Below, in pieces: positions 35,114 through 44,663 of a stretch of 64,000 bases of DNA (its first letter is position 1; every line of letters starts with the position of its first letter). The position numbers and the translations under genes were made by a program. Where the stretch lies: positions 29,482-93,481 of the forward strand of contig JAFGJM010000041.1 of the NCBI GenBank assembly GCA_016929095.1, in the 5' to 3' direction. This DNA is from Anaerolineales bacterium (GTDB taxonomy: Bacteria > Chloroflexota > Anaerolineae > Anaerolineales > UBA4823). Below the pieces are notes generated by a model, which was not told the origin of the DNA, ran no database searches, and saw only the letters and a list, made by a program, of their open reading frames with translations.

Positions 35114-35977
35114 ATGAAATCATCAAAGTTCATCTTTTCTTTTGCAACGATGCTTTCCCGAATGATCCCGCTTTCGGTGAAGCGCGCTGTTTACCGCTCG
35201 CCGTTCTTATCCCGCTGGGTGAGAAACAGCCTCAATCGTGTCGCGCCGCAGGGGTTGACAACCATCGAAATCGCGGGCGGCTGCCTGACCGGTTTACGTA
35301 TGGCATTAGACCTGCATACAGAAAAAGATTATTGGCAGGGCACTTATGAGGTGGAGCTGCAAATAGCTATTAATGATTTAGTGAAACCGGGCATGATTAC
35401 CTACGATATTGGCGCAAACATCGGTTATGTGACACTCATGTTTGCTCGTATCGTTGGTAAGCAAGGAAAAGTGTTCTCTTTTGAAGCACTCCCGGCCAAT
35501 TTCGAGCGCCTGAAGAATAATGTGCAATTGAACCGCATGGATGATCGAATAATCCCGTTACCATTTGCCGTTGTGGATGATGTGAAAAAGGTTGATTTTT
35601 TACTGGGACCCTCCGGCGCTATGGGTAAAGTTCAGGGTTCTGCTGGGCGCAAGGATGTACAATATACGCAAAGTTTATCAATTGGGGGCATTAGTTTGGA
35701 CAATTTTGTATATGAGCAAAAGAATCCGCTGCCGCAGGTGGTAAAAATGGACATTGAAGGCGGTGAGGTGATGGCATTACCGGGAATGCGACGTATATTG
35801 GAAGAAGCATGCCCCATCATGTTACTGGAATTACATGGTCCCGAAGCAGCGCGGGTTGCGTGGGATATACTGTGCGGTTTGGGATATCGTATTTGCCGCA
35901 TGACGCCTTCTTATCCCCTTGTGCCCTCTTTGGAAGCATTGGATTGGAAAGCGTACATATTAGGGATAAAGCCATGA
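35114..35977 (+). CDS. FkbM-family methyltransferase
   Basis: 287 aa. SAM motif I is YDIGANIGYVTLMFA (about residues 97-111), then VFSFEALPANFERLKNNVQLN, and a C-terminal VKMDIEGGEVMALPGM characteristic of FkbM. These enzymes O-methylate sugars or polyketides. Its place among glycosyltransferases points to glycan methylation. Its stop overlaps the next start as ATGA. A good ribosome-binding site was not seen at ATG 35114. Confidence 0.88.
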   Translation: MKSSKFIFSFATMLSRMIPLSVKRAVYRSPFLSRWVRNSLNRVAPQGLTTIEIAGGCLTGLRMALDLHTEKDYWQGTYEVELQIAINDLVKPGMITYDIGANIGYVTLMFARIVGKQGKVFSFEALPANFERLKNNVQLNRMDDRIIPLPFAVVDDVKKVDFLLGPSGAMGKVQGSAGRKDVQYTQSLSIGGISLDNFVYEQKNPLPQVVKMDIEGGEVMALPGMRRILEEACPIMLLELHGPEAARVAWDILCGLGYRICRMTPSYPLVPSLEALDWKAYILGIKP

Positions 35978-37131
35978 GCAGGCTTGAGTTGCGAAAAGCA
36001 GGTTTACAACAGCGAGTTTTACCCACGTATCGTATTCCGTTTGTTGAGACTTTTGCGAAAGCCTGTCCTTCTGGTTTAAGCGTCTTTACCGGGCAGCCTC
36101 AATCCGGAGAGATGATCACCCGGGTGGTTCAATTACAAGGCGCCCGCTTGGTGAACACGACGAATTACCATTTTCGCGATCCCGCCTCAAAATTTTATCT
36201 ATGCTGGCAAACGGGCATACTGAAATGGTTGAATGAATGGCAGCCTGACATACTTATCGTGGAGGCAAATCCCCGTTATCTGAGTACCCGGCAAGCCATC
36301 CGCTGGATGCACCAACGTCAGCGCCCGGTGATTGGCTGGGGTTTAGGCGCCCCGACGCTTGTGGGGATGTTAGCGCCTTTGCGAAAAGCGCAGCGCCGTT
36401 CTTTTATCCACTCATTAGATGCATTGATCGCGTATAGCCAGCGCGGAAAACAGGAATATGAAAACCTGGGGATTGATCCTGAGCGGATTTTTGTTGCCCC
36501 AAATGCCACGGCACTAAAACCAACCAATCCACCCAAAGAACGCCCGCTTTCTTACCAGGCAAAGCCAAATGTGCTTTTTATCGGTCGCTTGCAAGCGAGA
36601 AAAAAGATCGACAACCTTTTATACGCCTGCGCACAATTGCCCGAGACATTGCAGCCGCATGTCGTTATCATAGGCGAGGGACCTGCCAGGCAATCCTGGG
36701 AAATTTTGGCGCAAGCGATTTACCCGAATGCAGAATTCACCGGGGCTCGCCACGGCGCCGAACTGGACCCATATTTTGAGCAGGCAGACCTGTTTGTATT
36801 ACCGGGCACCGGCGGACTGGCAGTGCAGCAAGCCATGGCGTATGGTTTACCCGTGATCGCGGCGCAGGGCGACGGCACCCAGGATGATCTGGTGCACCTT
36901 GCTACAGAGCAGCGAGAAGGCAACGGTTGGATCGTGCCGCCAGACGATATCCCAGCGTTGACCGATGCATTACAGGCTGCGCTGAGTGATGTTCCCGATT
37001 TACGCCGTAAAGGGCAAGAGTCATATCGTATTGTAGAATCGGAAGCCAACGTGGAACAGATGGCGGATGTATTTGTGGAAGCAATCCAAACCATTACTGG
37101 TAATGCAAGATATCATCGCATTAAAGATTGA
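35974..37131 (+). CDS. GT4-family glycosyltransferase
   Basis: 385 aa from ATG 35974, coupled to the FkbM gene; the longer frame from 35809 lies inside that gene. GT-B fold with VLFIGRLQARKKIDNLL, VVIIGEGPAR, and the donor-site region LFVLPGTGGLAVQQAMAYGLPVIAAQGDGTQ. The usual first Glu of the ExxxxxxE motif appears replaced by Gly in PGTGGLAVQQAM, so the catalytic detail differs from standard GT4. Last gene of the glycan operon. Confidence 0.8.
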   Translation: MSRLELRKAGLQQRVLPTYRIPFVETFAKACPSGLSVFTGQPQSGEMITRVVQLQGARLVNTTNYHFRDPASKFYLCWQTGILKWLNEWQPDILIVEANPRYLSTRQAIRWMHQRQRPVIGWGLGAPTLVGMLAPLRKAQRRSFIHSLDALIAYSQRGKQEYENLGIDPERIFVAPNATALKPTNPPKERPLSYQAKPNVLFIGRLQARKKIDNLLYACAQLPETLQPHVVIIGEGPARQSWEILAQAIYPNAEFTGARHGAELDPYFEQADLFVLPGTGGLAVQQAMAYGLPVIAAQGDGTQDDLVHLATEQREGNGWIVPPDDIPALTDALQAALSDVPDLRRKGQESYRIVESEANVEQMADVFVEAIQTITGNARYHRIKD

Positions 37132-37328
37132 AATTTACGATATTTATATAAATATTATTGTAGTCGTGGTATCATTTATGGAAACTCGTGTATAATTAAC
37201 TGTGTGAAATTACCCACAAATTCATCAGGTGGGATAATTATCAAAAACATATTCATAATTCAATAACGAATCAGTCGAAATCAGTAGGGCGGTGTTTAGA
37301 TTCCACCCTGGCAGCTTCATAATAGATA

Positions 37329-38726
37329 ATGAAAAGATTTGCCGTACTAATATTGATTGTCATCAGTCTGGTTGTTTCGGTATTCACACCGGGAATAGCT
37401 GCTGATTCTGCCATCCAGGTAGAAAAGAATGAGGCGTTATTAAATTTACCAACAGGGATAATATTTCTCATTGATGTACAAAGCAGCGCTGAAATAGATC
37501 GGATCACCTTATTATTGGGTACTTCCGAACGCACATGCCAGGAAAAGATAAGCAAACACGATATTCCAGTAGAACCTGCCAGGCAGCAAACTCAAGTATG
37601 GCAATTGGAATTTATAAAAAGCGGCGTGCTGCCCCAGGGAGTAGAAATTTGGTGGCAATGGGAAATTACCGATTCTGCCGGAAATACGTTACGTACCGAA
37701 AAGAAATCCCTCATCGTTGAAGATCAACGCCATAGTTGGCATTCCAGGACTAATCGGAATTTGACCATAAATTGGTACCAGGGTGATGACTCTTTTGGTT
37801 CGCAATTGCTTGCCATTGCTGCTAATGGAATGCGGCGTTTAGAAAGTGATATGGGCATTCAATTCGATGAGTCAATCCGCTTGACCGTGTATCCCACTTC
37901 GAACGAAATGCTTGAGGTTTTGGTATATTCCCAGGATTGGGCGGGCGGGGCAGCGTTTACCAATTTCAATGCAATTATTATGAAAATATCTCCCAGTGAT
38001 TTAGAATGGGCCAGAGAAGTAATTCCTCACGAATTAGCGCATATGGTTGTGGAGGCGCGGATTTTTAATTGCCAGGGCATCACCATTCCAACCTGGTTAA
38101 ATGAGGGACTGGCTGTATATGCAGAAGGGGCAATGCCAATTTCAAATAAACAGGCTGTGATGGATGCATTATTATCTGACCGGTTGCCTTCACTCAATAG
38201 TCTTTCCGGCAATTTCTCCGCCTATACCGAAGAAGCTGTAATCTCTTATCATCAAAGCGGGATGGTGGTGGAATATCTCATCGCGGAGTATGGCGCAGAA
38301 AAGATGGACGAATTATTAACAACCATCCAAAAAGGGAATTTGATCGATGAAGCCCTTCGAGAGGTTTATGGGTTCGATACCGGGGAACTTGATAACGCCT
38401 GGCGGGAATCGTTGGGATTTTCAGTACCGACTTCAGTCAACACTACGCCAACAATTCTCATAACGCGCACGCGAATTCCTACTCTTGCCCTTTGGACGGC
38501 GCCCGTTCAATCCATTGCGACACTTACTAAAACTCCAATGGCAGTTTCATCGACCCCATCACCTTTCAGCAGTAACACACCTGCTGTCACGATAAGTCCA
38601 TCTCCATCTGCATATTTTGACAACAATCGTTCGTTTAACAAGTGGGTCGGTTACGGCTCTGTTATTGGAATATCTCTAATATTCCTTGGTTCATTTTTCT
38701 GGTTATTTAGAAGGAGAAAAGCATGA
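37329..38726 (+). CDS. Membrane-anchored peptidase MA-like metalloprotease
   Basis: 465 aa with a signal peptide (FAVLILIVISLVVSVFTPGIAA), a beta-rich N-terminal domain, a gluzincin site H234-E235-x-x-H238 (PHELAHMV) with E259 in WLNEGLAVYAEG as third ligand, a Thr/Pro-rich stalk, and a C-terminal transmembrane helix followed by RRRKA. The catalytic part therefore lies outside the cell, tethered at the C-terminus. Target unknown. It overlaps the next gene by ATGA. Confidence 0.82.
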   Translation: MKRFAVLILIVISLVVSVFTPGIAADSAIQVEKNEALLNLPTGIIFLIDVQSSAEIDRITLLLGTSERTCQEKISKHDIPVEPARQQTQVWQLEFIKSGVLPQGVEIWWQWEITDSAGNTLRTEKKSLIVEDQRHSWHSRTNRNLTINWYQGDDSFGSQLLAIAANGMRRLESDMGIQFDESIRLTVYPTSNEMLEVLVYSQDWAGGAAFTNFNAIIMKISPSDLEWAREVIPHELAHMVVEARIFNCQGITIPTWLNEGLAVYAEGAMPISNKQAVMDALLSDRLPSLNSLSGNFSAYTEEAVISYHQSGMVVEYLIAEYGAEKMDELLTTIQKGNLIDEALREVYGFDTGELDNAWRESLGFSVPTSVNTTPTILITRTRIPTLALWTAPVQSIATLTKTPMAVSSTPSPFSSNTPAVTISPSPSAYFDNNRSFNKWVGYGSVIGISLIFLGSFFWLFRRRKA

Positions 38727-40882
38727 AACGATTCATTATGATCCTGGTTTTATCAGTTTTTCTCACTGCCTGTACAATTCCCACAGGATTAAATTCGACT
38801 GCTACCCCATTACCGACACTTACCAATACAGCCACACTAACGCCTTCTCCTACCGCAACCGAAACCGCCACGCCGACACAACCACCGACATTCACACCGG
38901 TACCTTCCAAAACCCCGACACCAAGGGGCTTCTTCACGGCAAAGTCAGGGATATCACTGATGGTGCCCAATGGTTGGTTAGTTGCCTCCGATGAAAATAA
39001 CGGATTTTCGATTGTGGATGCTGATGACCGTATTTTTCTGTTCATTGATATCGAAAATGACTTGAGCGTTGCCAAACTTCCCTTTGAAAACCAGGTAAAC
39101 CGGTACTCGTTTTCGTTAAGCCAGATGTTTAAAAAGTTTTCCCGCATTTCCACCGATAGCATTACCCTGGCGGATGACATTGTAGCGCAGCGAGCGATCA
39201 TGTCGGGAACAGGTGTTATTGAAGGTATGGCTATTGATATGGATATCTATCTGGCTGTGGTTACCAAAGAATCCAGGGTTTTTTACATCACGCTAATGGC
39301 ATCAAAAACGGCTATCGATAGCCATAAGACCAGTCTAAAAAAACTATATCAAAGCATCAGGCTGTCTTCTTCGGCTGTCGATGAAATTGACCGCTCGAAG
39401 ACTTTGGTTATGCTGGGTGGTATTGTGGAAGCCAAAGACCTGGACCCGGCGTTGCAAACCAATGCGGCCGATAGTTTTGTTGGGCATATTTTCAGTGGAT
39501 TAGTGCGCCTTAACCCCCAGCTTCAGATCGAACCCGATCTGGCAGAAAAATGGACGATCAGTCCGGATGGCACCGTTTACACATTCACTATTCGAGAAAA
39601 CTTGCGATTTTCATCCGGGAAAATACTTACTGCCAGGGATGTTAAATATAGTTGGGAACGCGCCTGTGATCCAGAAACCGGCTCCACAGCTGCCAAAACT
39701 TACCTGGGTGATATTATCGGGGTGAACGAAAAAGTGGATGGAGAAGCCGAAGAGATCAGTGGGTTGAAAGTCATCGATGATCTCACCCTGGAAGTCACAC
39801 TGGATAGTCCAAAGCCGTACTTTCTGGCAAAATTGACGTATCCGGTTTCTTTCGTGGTTGATAATGGAAATATTGCGGTAAAAAGCGAAAGTTGGATGTT
39901 CGAACCGAATGCCAGCGGTCCATACAGCCTCAAAGAATATAGAGAAAACGATGTGATGATTTTTGAACGCAATCCTTTTTATTATGAACCCGCAAAGCTG
40001 GAGAATATTATCTATTTGCTGAATCGCGCGGGCTCGAATTTGAGTTATTATGAGGCGGGAGAAGTGGATATTGTTTACCTGGGTGTTGATGATGCGAAGG
40101 AAATTCAACAGGCAAACCATTCTCTGCATGATCAATTACAGACTACCTCCAAGATGTGTACTGATTTATTGAAATTCAATAACACGCGTCCACCGATGGA
40201 CGATCCCAAGGTGCGCGAAGCCTTTACTCGCGCTATTGACCGCAATAAATTATCGGAACAATTTTTCGATAATATGATGGATATAGCACAATCCATCCTG
40301 CCTCCCGGAATGCCGGGGTATTCTCAAGATTTGAAAGCGGCTGATTTTGATGTAACTGTTGCCAAAACTGCACTTTCTGAATCCCAATATGCATCAAATA
40401 TGCCGGAAGTGGTGTTCACTATTTGGAGTGATTCTATGCAGGTTTCACCTTATTACGAAGCGATCATATCGATGTGGCAGCAGAATCTGGGTGTTGATGT
40501 GCAGGTCGAAACATTGGCTTCTGATGATTTTTTGAATGTGGCGGATAATGATCCGGGTCATATCTTATCGGTTAGCTGGTGCGCCGATTACCCAGATCCT
40601 GAAAATTTCCTGGATATCATATTCCACACGGGCAATGATTTCAACTTATCCAATTACTCAAATCTTGAGGTCGATGCGCTTCTTGAGCAGGCGCGTATCG
40701 AATTGGAGACTGACCGTCGCATTGAGCTCTATCAACAGGCAGAAAAGGCTTTGCTGGACGATTTCAGTGCTATTCCTATGATCATTCCCTCATCATTCGC
40801 ATTAGTTAACCCCGCGGTGAAAGGATTTGCATTATCACCGATGTATTATCCATTTGTGCATTTGATATGGATGGAACCATGA
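38723..40882 (+). CDS. Solute-binding lipoprotein (family 5) with PsbP-like N-terminal domain
   Basis: 719 aa. The signal ends LTAC with Cys 18 as lipidation site; a TP-rich stalk follows to about residue 70. Residues about 72-215 resemble a PsbP/DUF1795 fold (SGISLMVPNGWLVA...FYITLMASKT). From about 228 it is a family 5 oligopeptide/nickel-type binding protein (KDLDPALQTN...GLVRLNPQLQIEPDLAEKW). No ABC permease or ATPase gene lies nearby. The fusion and the coupling to a surface protease suggest peptide capture. Confidence 0.82.
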   Translation: MKRFIMILVLSVFLTACTIPTGLNSTATPLPTLTNTATLTPSPTATETATPTQPPTFTPVPSKTPTPRGFFTAKSGISLMVPNGWLVASDENNGFSIVDADDRIFLFIDIENDLSVAKLPFENQVNRYSFSLSQMFKKFSRISTDSITLADDIVAQRAIMSGTGVIEGMAIDMDIYLAVVTKESRVFYITLMASKTAIDSHKTSLKKLYQSIRLSSSAVDEIDRSKTLVMLGGIVEAKDLDPALQTNAADSFVGHIFSGLVRLNPQLQIEPDLAEKWTISPDGTVYTFTIRENLRFSSGKILTARDVKYSWERACDPETGSTAAKTYLGDIIGVNEKVDGEAEEISGLKVIDDLTLEVTLDSPKPYFLAKLTYPVSFVVDNGNIAVKSESWMFEPNASGPYSLKEYRENDVMIFERNPFYYEPAKLENIIYLLNRAGSNLSYYEAGEVDIVYLGVDDAKEIQQANHSLHDQLQTTSKMCTDLLKFNNTRPPMDDPKVREAFTRAIDRNKLSEQFFDNMMDIAQSILPPGMPGYSQDLKAADFDVTVAKTALSESQYASNMPEVVFTIWSDSMQVSPYYEAIISMWQQNLGVDVQVETLASDDFLNVADNDPGHILSVSWCADYPDPENFLDIIFHTGNDFNLSNYSNLEVDALLEQARIELETDRRIELYQQAEKALLDDFSAIPMIIPSSFALVNPAVKGFALSPMYYPFVHLIWMEP

Positions 40883-40902
40883 ATCACCCCTATCCCCTTC
40901 AA

Positions 40903-41013
40903 GGCTGTCCCTAAAAAAGCCTGTCACCCTGAGCAAAGCGAAGGGTCTCTCCATTAAGGGTTGTGAGATGTACCGCTTCGCTCAACATAACATAATTGAC
41001 TTTTTGGACAGCC
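40903..41013 (+). repeat. MITE-like inverted-repeat element, copy 1
   Basis: About 111 bp with terminal inverted repeats GGCTGTCCCTAAAAA and CTTTTTGGACAGCC. It contains the internal word CACCCTGAGCAAAGCGAAGGG. Outside it the symmetry continues: ATCCCCTT at 40892-40899 and AAGGGGAT at 41017-41024, each three bases from the element. No coding capacity. A second copy in the opposite orientation lies at 44436-44562. Confidence 0.75.
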
Positions 41014-41056
41014 ATAAAGGGGATCGATAATTAATTAATAAAACACACATCAGATA

Positions 41057-41956
41057 TTATTCAGAGGCAAATTGCCACAAACTTGCTTCGGTGATATCAC
41101 AGGAAGTGCCAAATCCTTTATTCGTACCGGAAACAAGGGTGTAGATAAGATGCCCCGGTACCATTAACCCATCATATGCATCCAATACTTTTTCACCGTT
41201 GACGTAGAAATATACCCGTTTATTCATCACTAACAGCAATATATCTGCTTCACCCTGGGGTATATCGAGGGTGCCACTATAGCGCATTTTTGCTATGGGG
41301 AACAAATTCGCGCTTTTAGCATCGGGACGGAATAAATTGGCATAGCCATCCAAACCCAGGAAAAAATAATCATATTTATCATAGTTTTCGTAGCCAAATA
41401 TGAAACCACATCCGGAGCGATCCCAATTGGTCTGTTCGCTGGCTGTATTCCATGCGAATTTGGCTTTAACGGCAAAGTTTTCTACCATAAAACCGGTGGG
41501 AGAACCGGGGTCGATATAATTGATTTTTGCCAGGCTGCTATGATAATCCATTAGGGGAAAATATGTTCCCTCTAAATTAGGAATGAGTTCTTCTTCAACA
41601 AGGGGTTGTAAAACGTCCATCATCGGCAATACTGCGGCTGTTGTCTGTTGAATGGCTTCGGAAGTAGCGGTTGATCGATATTCCTGGGTCGCCGTTTTGG
41701 CGATGAGCGCTTTTTCTGCCTCCTGGGTTTGTTCGTAGATTACCGTGGCTGTCGCGGCGGCTTCGCTGGTTGCCAGAGCGCTGCTGGTTGAAATCGCTTG
41801 AGCTGTTTCCGCAGCGTCGGTGGTCGCTTGCGTATCAATAACCACTTCGGTAGGCTCAACGACTGCGGCGGTGGGGGATGCTTTTGTAGAAAAATTACAT
41901 CCCACAAGGAGAATAGAGATGATAATCAAACTTGAAATGATGGTCATGCGAGACAT
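41057..41956 (-). CDS. Predicted lipoprotein with LamG-like C-terminal domain
   Basis: 299 aa. Lipoprotein signal ending LLVGC (Cys 20). Residues about 35-115 form a low-complexity Thr/Ala/Glu helix, probably a coiled coil or stalk. The C-terminal half looks like a concanavalin/LamG beta-sandwich (CGFIFGYENYDKYDYFFLGLDG...YVNGEKVLDAYDG). It shares that domain style with the lipoprotein at 50615. Likely binds a carbohydrate or surface ligand; no enzyme motif is seen. Confidence 0.65.
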   Translation of the reverse strand: MSRMTIISSLIIISILLVGCNFSTKASPTAAVVEPTEVVIDTQATTDAAETAQAISTSSALATSEAAATATVIYEQTQEAEKALIAKTATQEYRSTATSEAIQQTTAAVLPMMDVLQPLVEEELIPNLEGTYFPLMDYHSSLAKINYIDPGSPTGFMVENFAVKAKFAWNTASEQTNWDRSGCGFIFGYENYDKYDYFFLGLDGYANLFRPDAKSANLFPIAKMRYSGTLDIPQGEADILLLVMNKRVYFYVNGEKVLDAYDGLMVPGHLIYTLVSGTNKGFGTSCDITEASLWQFASE

Positions 41957-42186
41957 ATTACCCTCCCGTATTGTAATGGTGACATGAAAATAGGGTATAT
42001 CCCCACTAACTCAGACTTGGGTTGTTTTTGCGGTGGCTTGTCATCATTATACTTCAAATTATTTTACTCGCAAATTTGAATATACTTGAATAGCGATAGG
42101 GTTATTAGATACAGGATATTAGTACTATCCGTGCTAAAATACCAACGTAATAAGCGGAATTGGTCAGCACATGAAAAGAGGCATTT

Positions 42187-43173
42187 ATGGCAAAAAATCC
42201 CTCACCGATTATCGATGATCCCCTTACCTGGTTGTTATCACCCGAAAATCCATCCGTACGTTATTTCACGCTGGCAAAATTATTAGAACATCCTTTTGAA
42301 GATCTTGATGTGCAAGAAGCCCAAGGGGCGATCATGGAGAGCCAACCGGTACAGGCTATCCTGGGAATGCAAGATGCAGAAGGCTGGTGGGATTCCCATG
42401 TTTCCCCACTCAATCCGATGTATTGCGGAACGATATGGCAATTAGGTTACCTGGCGGAATTAGGCGCCAGCATCACCAATCCTGCTATAAGAAAAGGCGC
42501 AGAGGTGGTCTGGAATAATGCGCAAGGAGAACGGGGTGATTTTCCCATTGAAAGCAAGACGTTCCACAAATTTTCACCCGAGGATATGCTTTGCATGGAT
42601 GGGATTGCCTTGTGGACATTGATCCGCCTGGGATATGGCATGGACGACTCGCGCGCCTCTAAAGCTATAGGCTTTGTGAGTCAGGCATTATTGAACGCCG
42701 AGATGCGCTGCCGATTCAACGCCAACCAGCCTTGCGCCTGGGGAGGTATGAAAGCCTTGCGGGCGTTAGCTGCCCTACCTGTTGACCAGCGTAACGCAAC
42801 AACGCGCTCGGCTATCGATAAATCTGCCCGTTTCTTTTTGGAGTGCAACCTGGCGCAGGCTGATTTCCCCCGCAAGCCGAATGGAAAGATCAGCCAACAT
42901 TGGTTCAAATTGGGTTTTCCGCGCAATTACCAGAGTGATTTGCTTGAAATGGCATTTACATTGGCGGATTTAGGCTATGCCACCGAGAAGCGTTTTAAAC
43001 CTTTGGTGGATTTTATACTCTATAAACGCCGTCCGGATGGAACATGGAAACTGGAAGAAACCCTTCCGAAAATGCCTGTGCCCTTGGCGCAAAAAGGACA
43101 GCCCTCCCGATGGGTAACCTGGCAAGCCTGGTATGTATTAAAAGCCGCAGGTGTAGAAAATCCAAAAGCGTAG
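42187..43173 (+). CDS. Alpha/alpha-toroid (prenyltransferase/squalene-cyclase-repeat-like) protein
   Basis: 328 aa with an AGAGG ribosome-binding site before ATG 42187. It is made of repeated helical units of the squalene-cyclase/prenyltransferase style (AILGMQDAEGWWDSHV, GDFPIESKTFHKF, FILYKRRPDGTWKLEETLPKM). It lacks the DxDD or zinc-site motifs of true terpene cyclases or prenyltransferases, so enzyme activity is not supported. Some homologues carry misleading nitrogen-fixation names. A possible extended -10 (TGCTAAAAT) lies at 42132-42140. Confidence 0.6.
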   Translation: MAKNPSPIIDDPLTWLLSPENPSVRYFTLAKLLEHPFEDLDVQEAQGAIMESQPVQAILGMQDAEGWWDSHVSPLNPMYCGTIWQLGYLAELGASITNPAIRKGAEVVWNNAQGERGDFPIESKTFHKFSPEDMLCMDGIALWTLIRLGYGMDDSRASKAIGFVSQALLNAEMRCRFNANQPCAWGGMKALRALAALPVDQRNATTRSAIDKSARFFLECNLAQADFPRKPNGKISQHWFKLGFPRNYQSDLLEMAFTLADLGYATEKRFKPLVDFILYKRRPDGTWKLEETLPKMPVPLAQKGQPSRWVTWQAWYVLKAAGVENPKA

Positions 43174-43191
43174 CCGGAATAAGATAATTCT

Positions 43192-44364
43192 ATGCGATTG
43201 TTATTTGTCATCGATGGTCGCTCGCCTATTGCTCTGAATTGGGTCGAGTATTTCGTGCAAACCGGTCATGAGGTGCACCTGGTCTCAACCCGTCCCTGCA
43301 CGTCGAATTTACCCTTGACTTCGCTCAATATAATCCCGGTAGCTTTTGGCGAGGTCGCCGGGCGGCAAAGCGGCAATCGGGGTGGTGATCCTTCCTGGTT
43401 GCGAACGTTGATCCCTGTGAGGTGGCGCACTGTCATCAAGCAACGCGTTGCACCGCGCACTCTGCCCTCGGCGGCGCGGCACTTACAACAGTTGATATCC
43501 GAAATCAAGCCCGACCTGGTGCATGCCATGCGGATTCCGTACGAAGGTATGCTGACAGCCCTGGCTGGACCGGATTCCCCGTTGCTGGTTTCGGTGTGGG
43601 GCAATGATTTCACTTTGCATGCCTCATCCACGCCTCGCATGCGTAATTTGACGCGTTTGACATTGCAGCGGGCGGATGCTTTACATACCGATTGCGAACG
43701 GGATCGCCGGCTGGCAACTGCCTGGGGATTCTCCCCGCAGAAACCGATCATCACATTACCTGGCGCAGGGGGAGTGCGATTGAATATGTTCAAAGCCAGT
43801 GCGCTCGACAGGGAAAAAGGGAAAAAAGAGCCCCTGATAATAAATCCACGCGGGGTGCGCGCCTATGTACGCAATGATACTTTCTTTAATGCCATTCCCC
43901 TGGTGCTGGCGCAAGAACCGCAGGCGCGGTTTATCTGCCCGGGTATGGCGGGCGAGTCTCAGATTTTAAATCAAATAGAACGACTGGATATTTCCCAATC
44001 GGTGACGCTGCTTTCAAAAATGCCCCAGGCAGATATGGCGACCCTGTTCAGGCAATCGGACATTGCTGTCTCAATCACCGAGCACGATGGTACACCCAAT
44101 ACCCTGTTAGAGGCTTTGGCGTGCGGGTGTTTCCCCATCGCTGGTGATATCGAAACATTAAGAGAATGGATCACACCAGGGATGAACGGTTTCCTGGTTC
44201 CCCCTGGAGATCCGCAGGCGCTGGCACAGGCGATATTGTTGGCGTTAGAGCAGCCGGAATTACGCCAGCGCGCCAAAGCGATCAACCTGCAAATGATCAA
44301 AGAAAGAGCAGATTACTATGAAGTCATGCCCCGGGTTCTTGCTTTTTACCAATCTTTGATCTAA
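43192..44364 (+). CDS. GT4-family glycosyltransferase
   Basis: 390 aa starting 18 bases after the toroid gene. GT-B fold: N-terminal RLLFVIDGRSPIALNWVEYFVQTGHEVHLV, C-terminal SITEHDGTPNTLLEALACGCFPIAGDIETLREW with the donor-binding Glu pair. Substrates unknown. It ends 71 bases before the second MITE-like copy. The toroid and this gene lie between two inverted copies of that element. Confidence 0.83.
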   Translation: MRLLFVIDGRSPIALNWVEYFVQTGHEVHLVSTRPCTSNLPLTSLNIIPVAFGEVAGRQSGNRGGDPSWLRTLIPVRWRTVIKQRVAPRTLPSAARHLQQLISEIKPDLVHAMRIPYEGMLTALAGPDSPLLVSVWGNDFTLHASSTPRMRNLTRLTLQRADALHTDCERDRRLATAWGFSPQKPIITLPGAGGVRLNMFKASALDREKGKKEPLIINPRGVRAYVRNDTFFNAIPLVLAQEPQARFICPGMAGESQILNQIERLDISQSVTLLSKMPQADMATLFRQSDIAVSITEHDGTPNTLLEALACGCFPIAGDIETLREWITPGMNGFLVPPGDPQALAQAILLALEQPELRQRAKAINLQMIKERADYYEVMPRVLAFYQSLI

Positions 44365-44435
44365 TCAAGGAAACGATTCAATAAGGAAGACAGTAAAGCA
44401 GGAATATTAGTTTTAATCAGGAAACCAGGAAAATA

Positions 44436-44562
44436 GGGGTTGTCCAAAAAGTCAATTTTGTCATGTTGCACGAAGTGTGTTTCACGAAGCGAAACATCTC
44501 ACATTGTTAAAGTATAGACCCTTCGCTTCGCTCAGGGTGACAGGTTCTTTTGGGACAACCCC
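44436..44562 (-). repeat. MITE-like inverted-repeat element, copy 2
   Basis: About 127 bp with ends GGGGTTGTCC and GGACAACCCC, next to AAAAAG and CTTTTG. Its reverse complement matches copy 1 along its length, including CCTGTCACCCTGAGC, AAGCGAAGGGTCT, TGTGAGATGT, CGCTTCG, and AATTGACTTTTTGGACA. No open reading frame. Orientation is opposite to copy 1. Confidence 0.75.
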
Positions 44563-44663
44563 TTGTTTTTAAGCGTTAGAGTTACAGGTATGATTAGATA
44601 TATGAAATCCTGGTTACTTGTGACCAATTACCCAATTACCTGCCTGATACTCTCCACTCACCT

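Noticed and set aside
42187..43173. Nitrogenase-related or terpene cyclase enzyme
   Set aside because: It is a toroid repeat protein, but has no NifH P-loop, DxDD or zinc-site motif.
40903..44562. The two inverted repeats as simple rho-independent terminators
   Set aside because: They are 110-130 bp long, share internal sequence and terminal repeats, and lack T-runs in the usual place.
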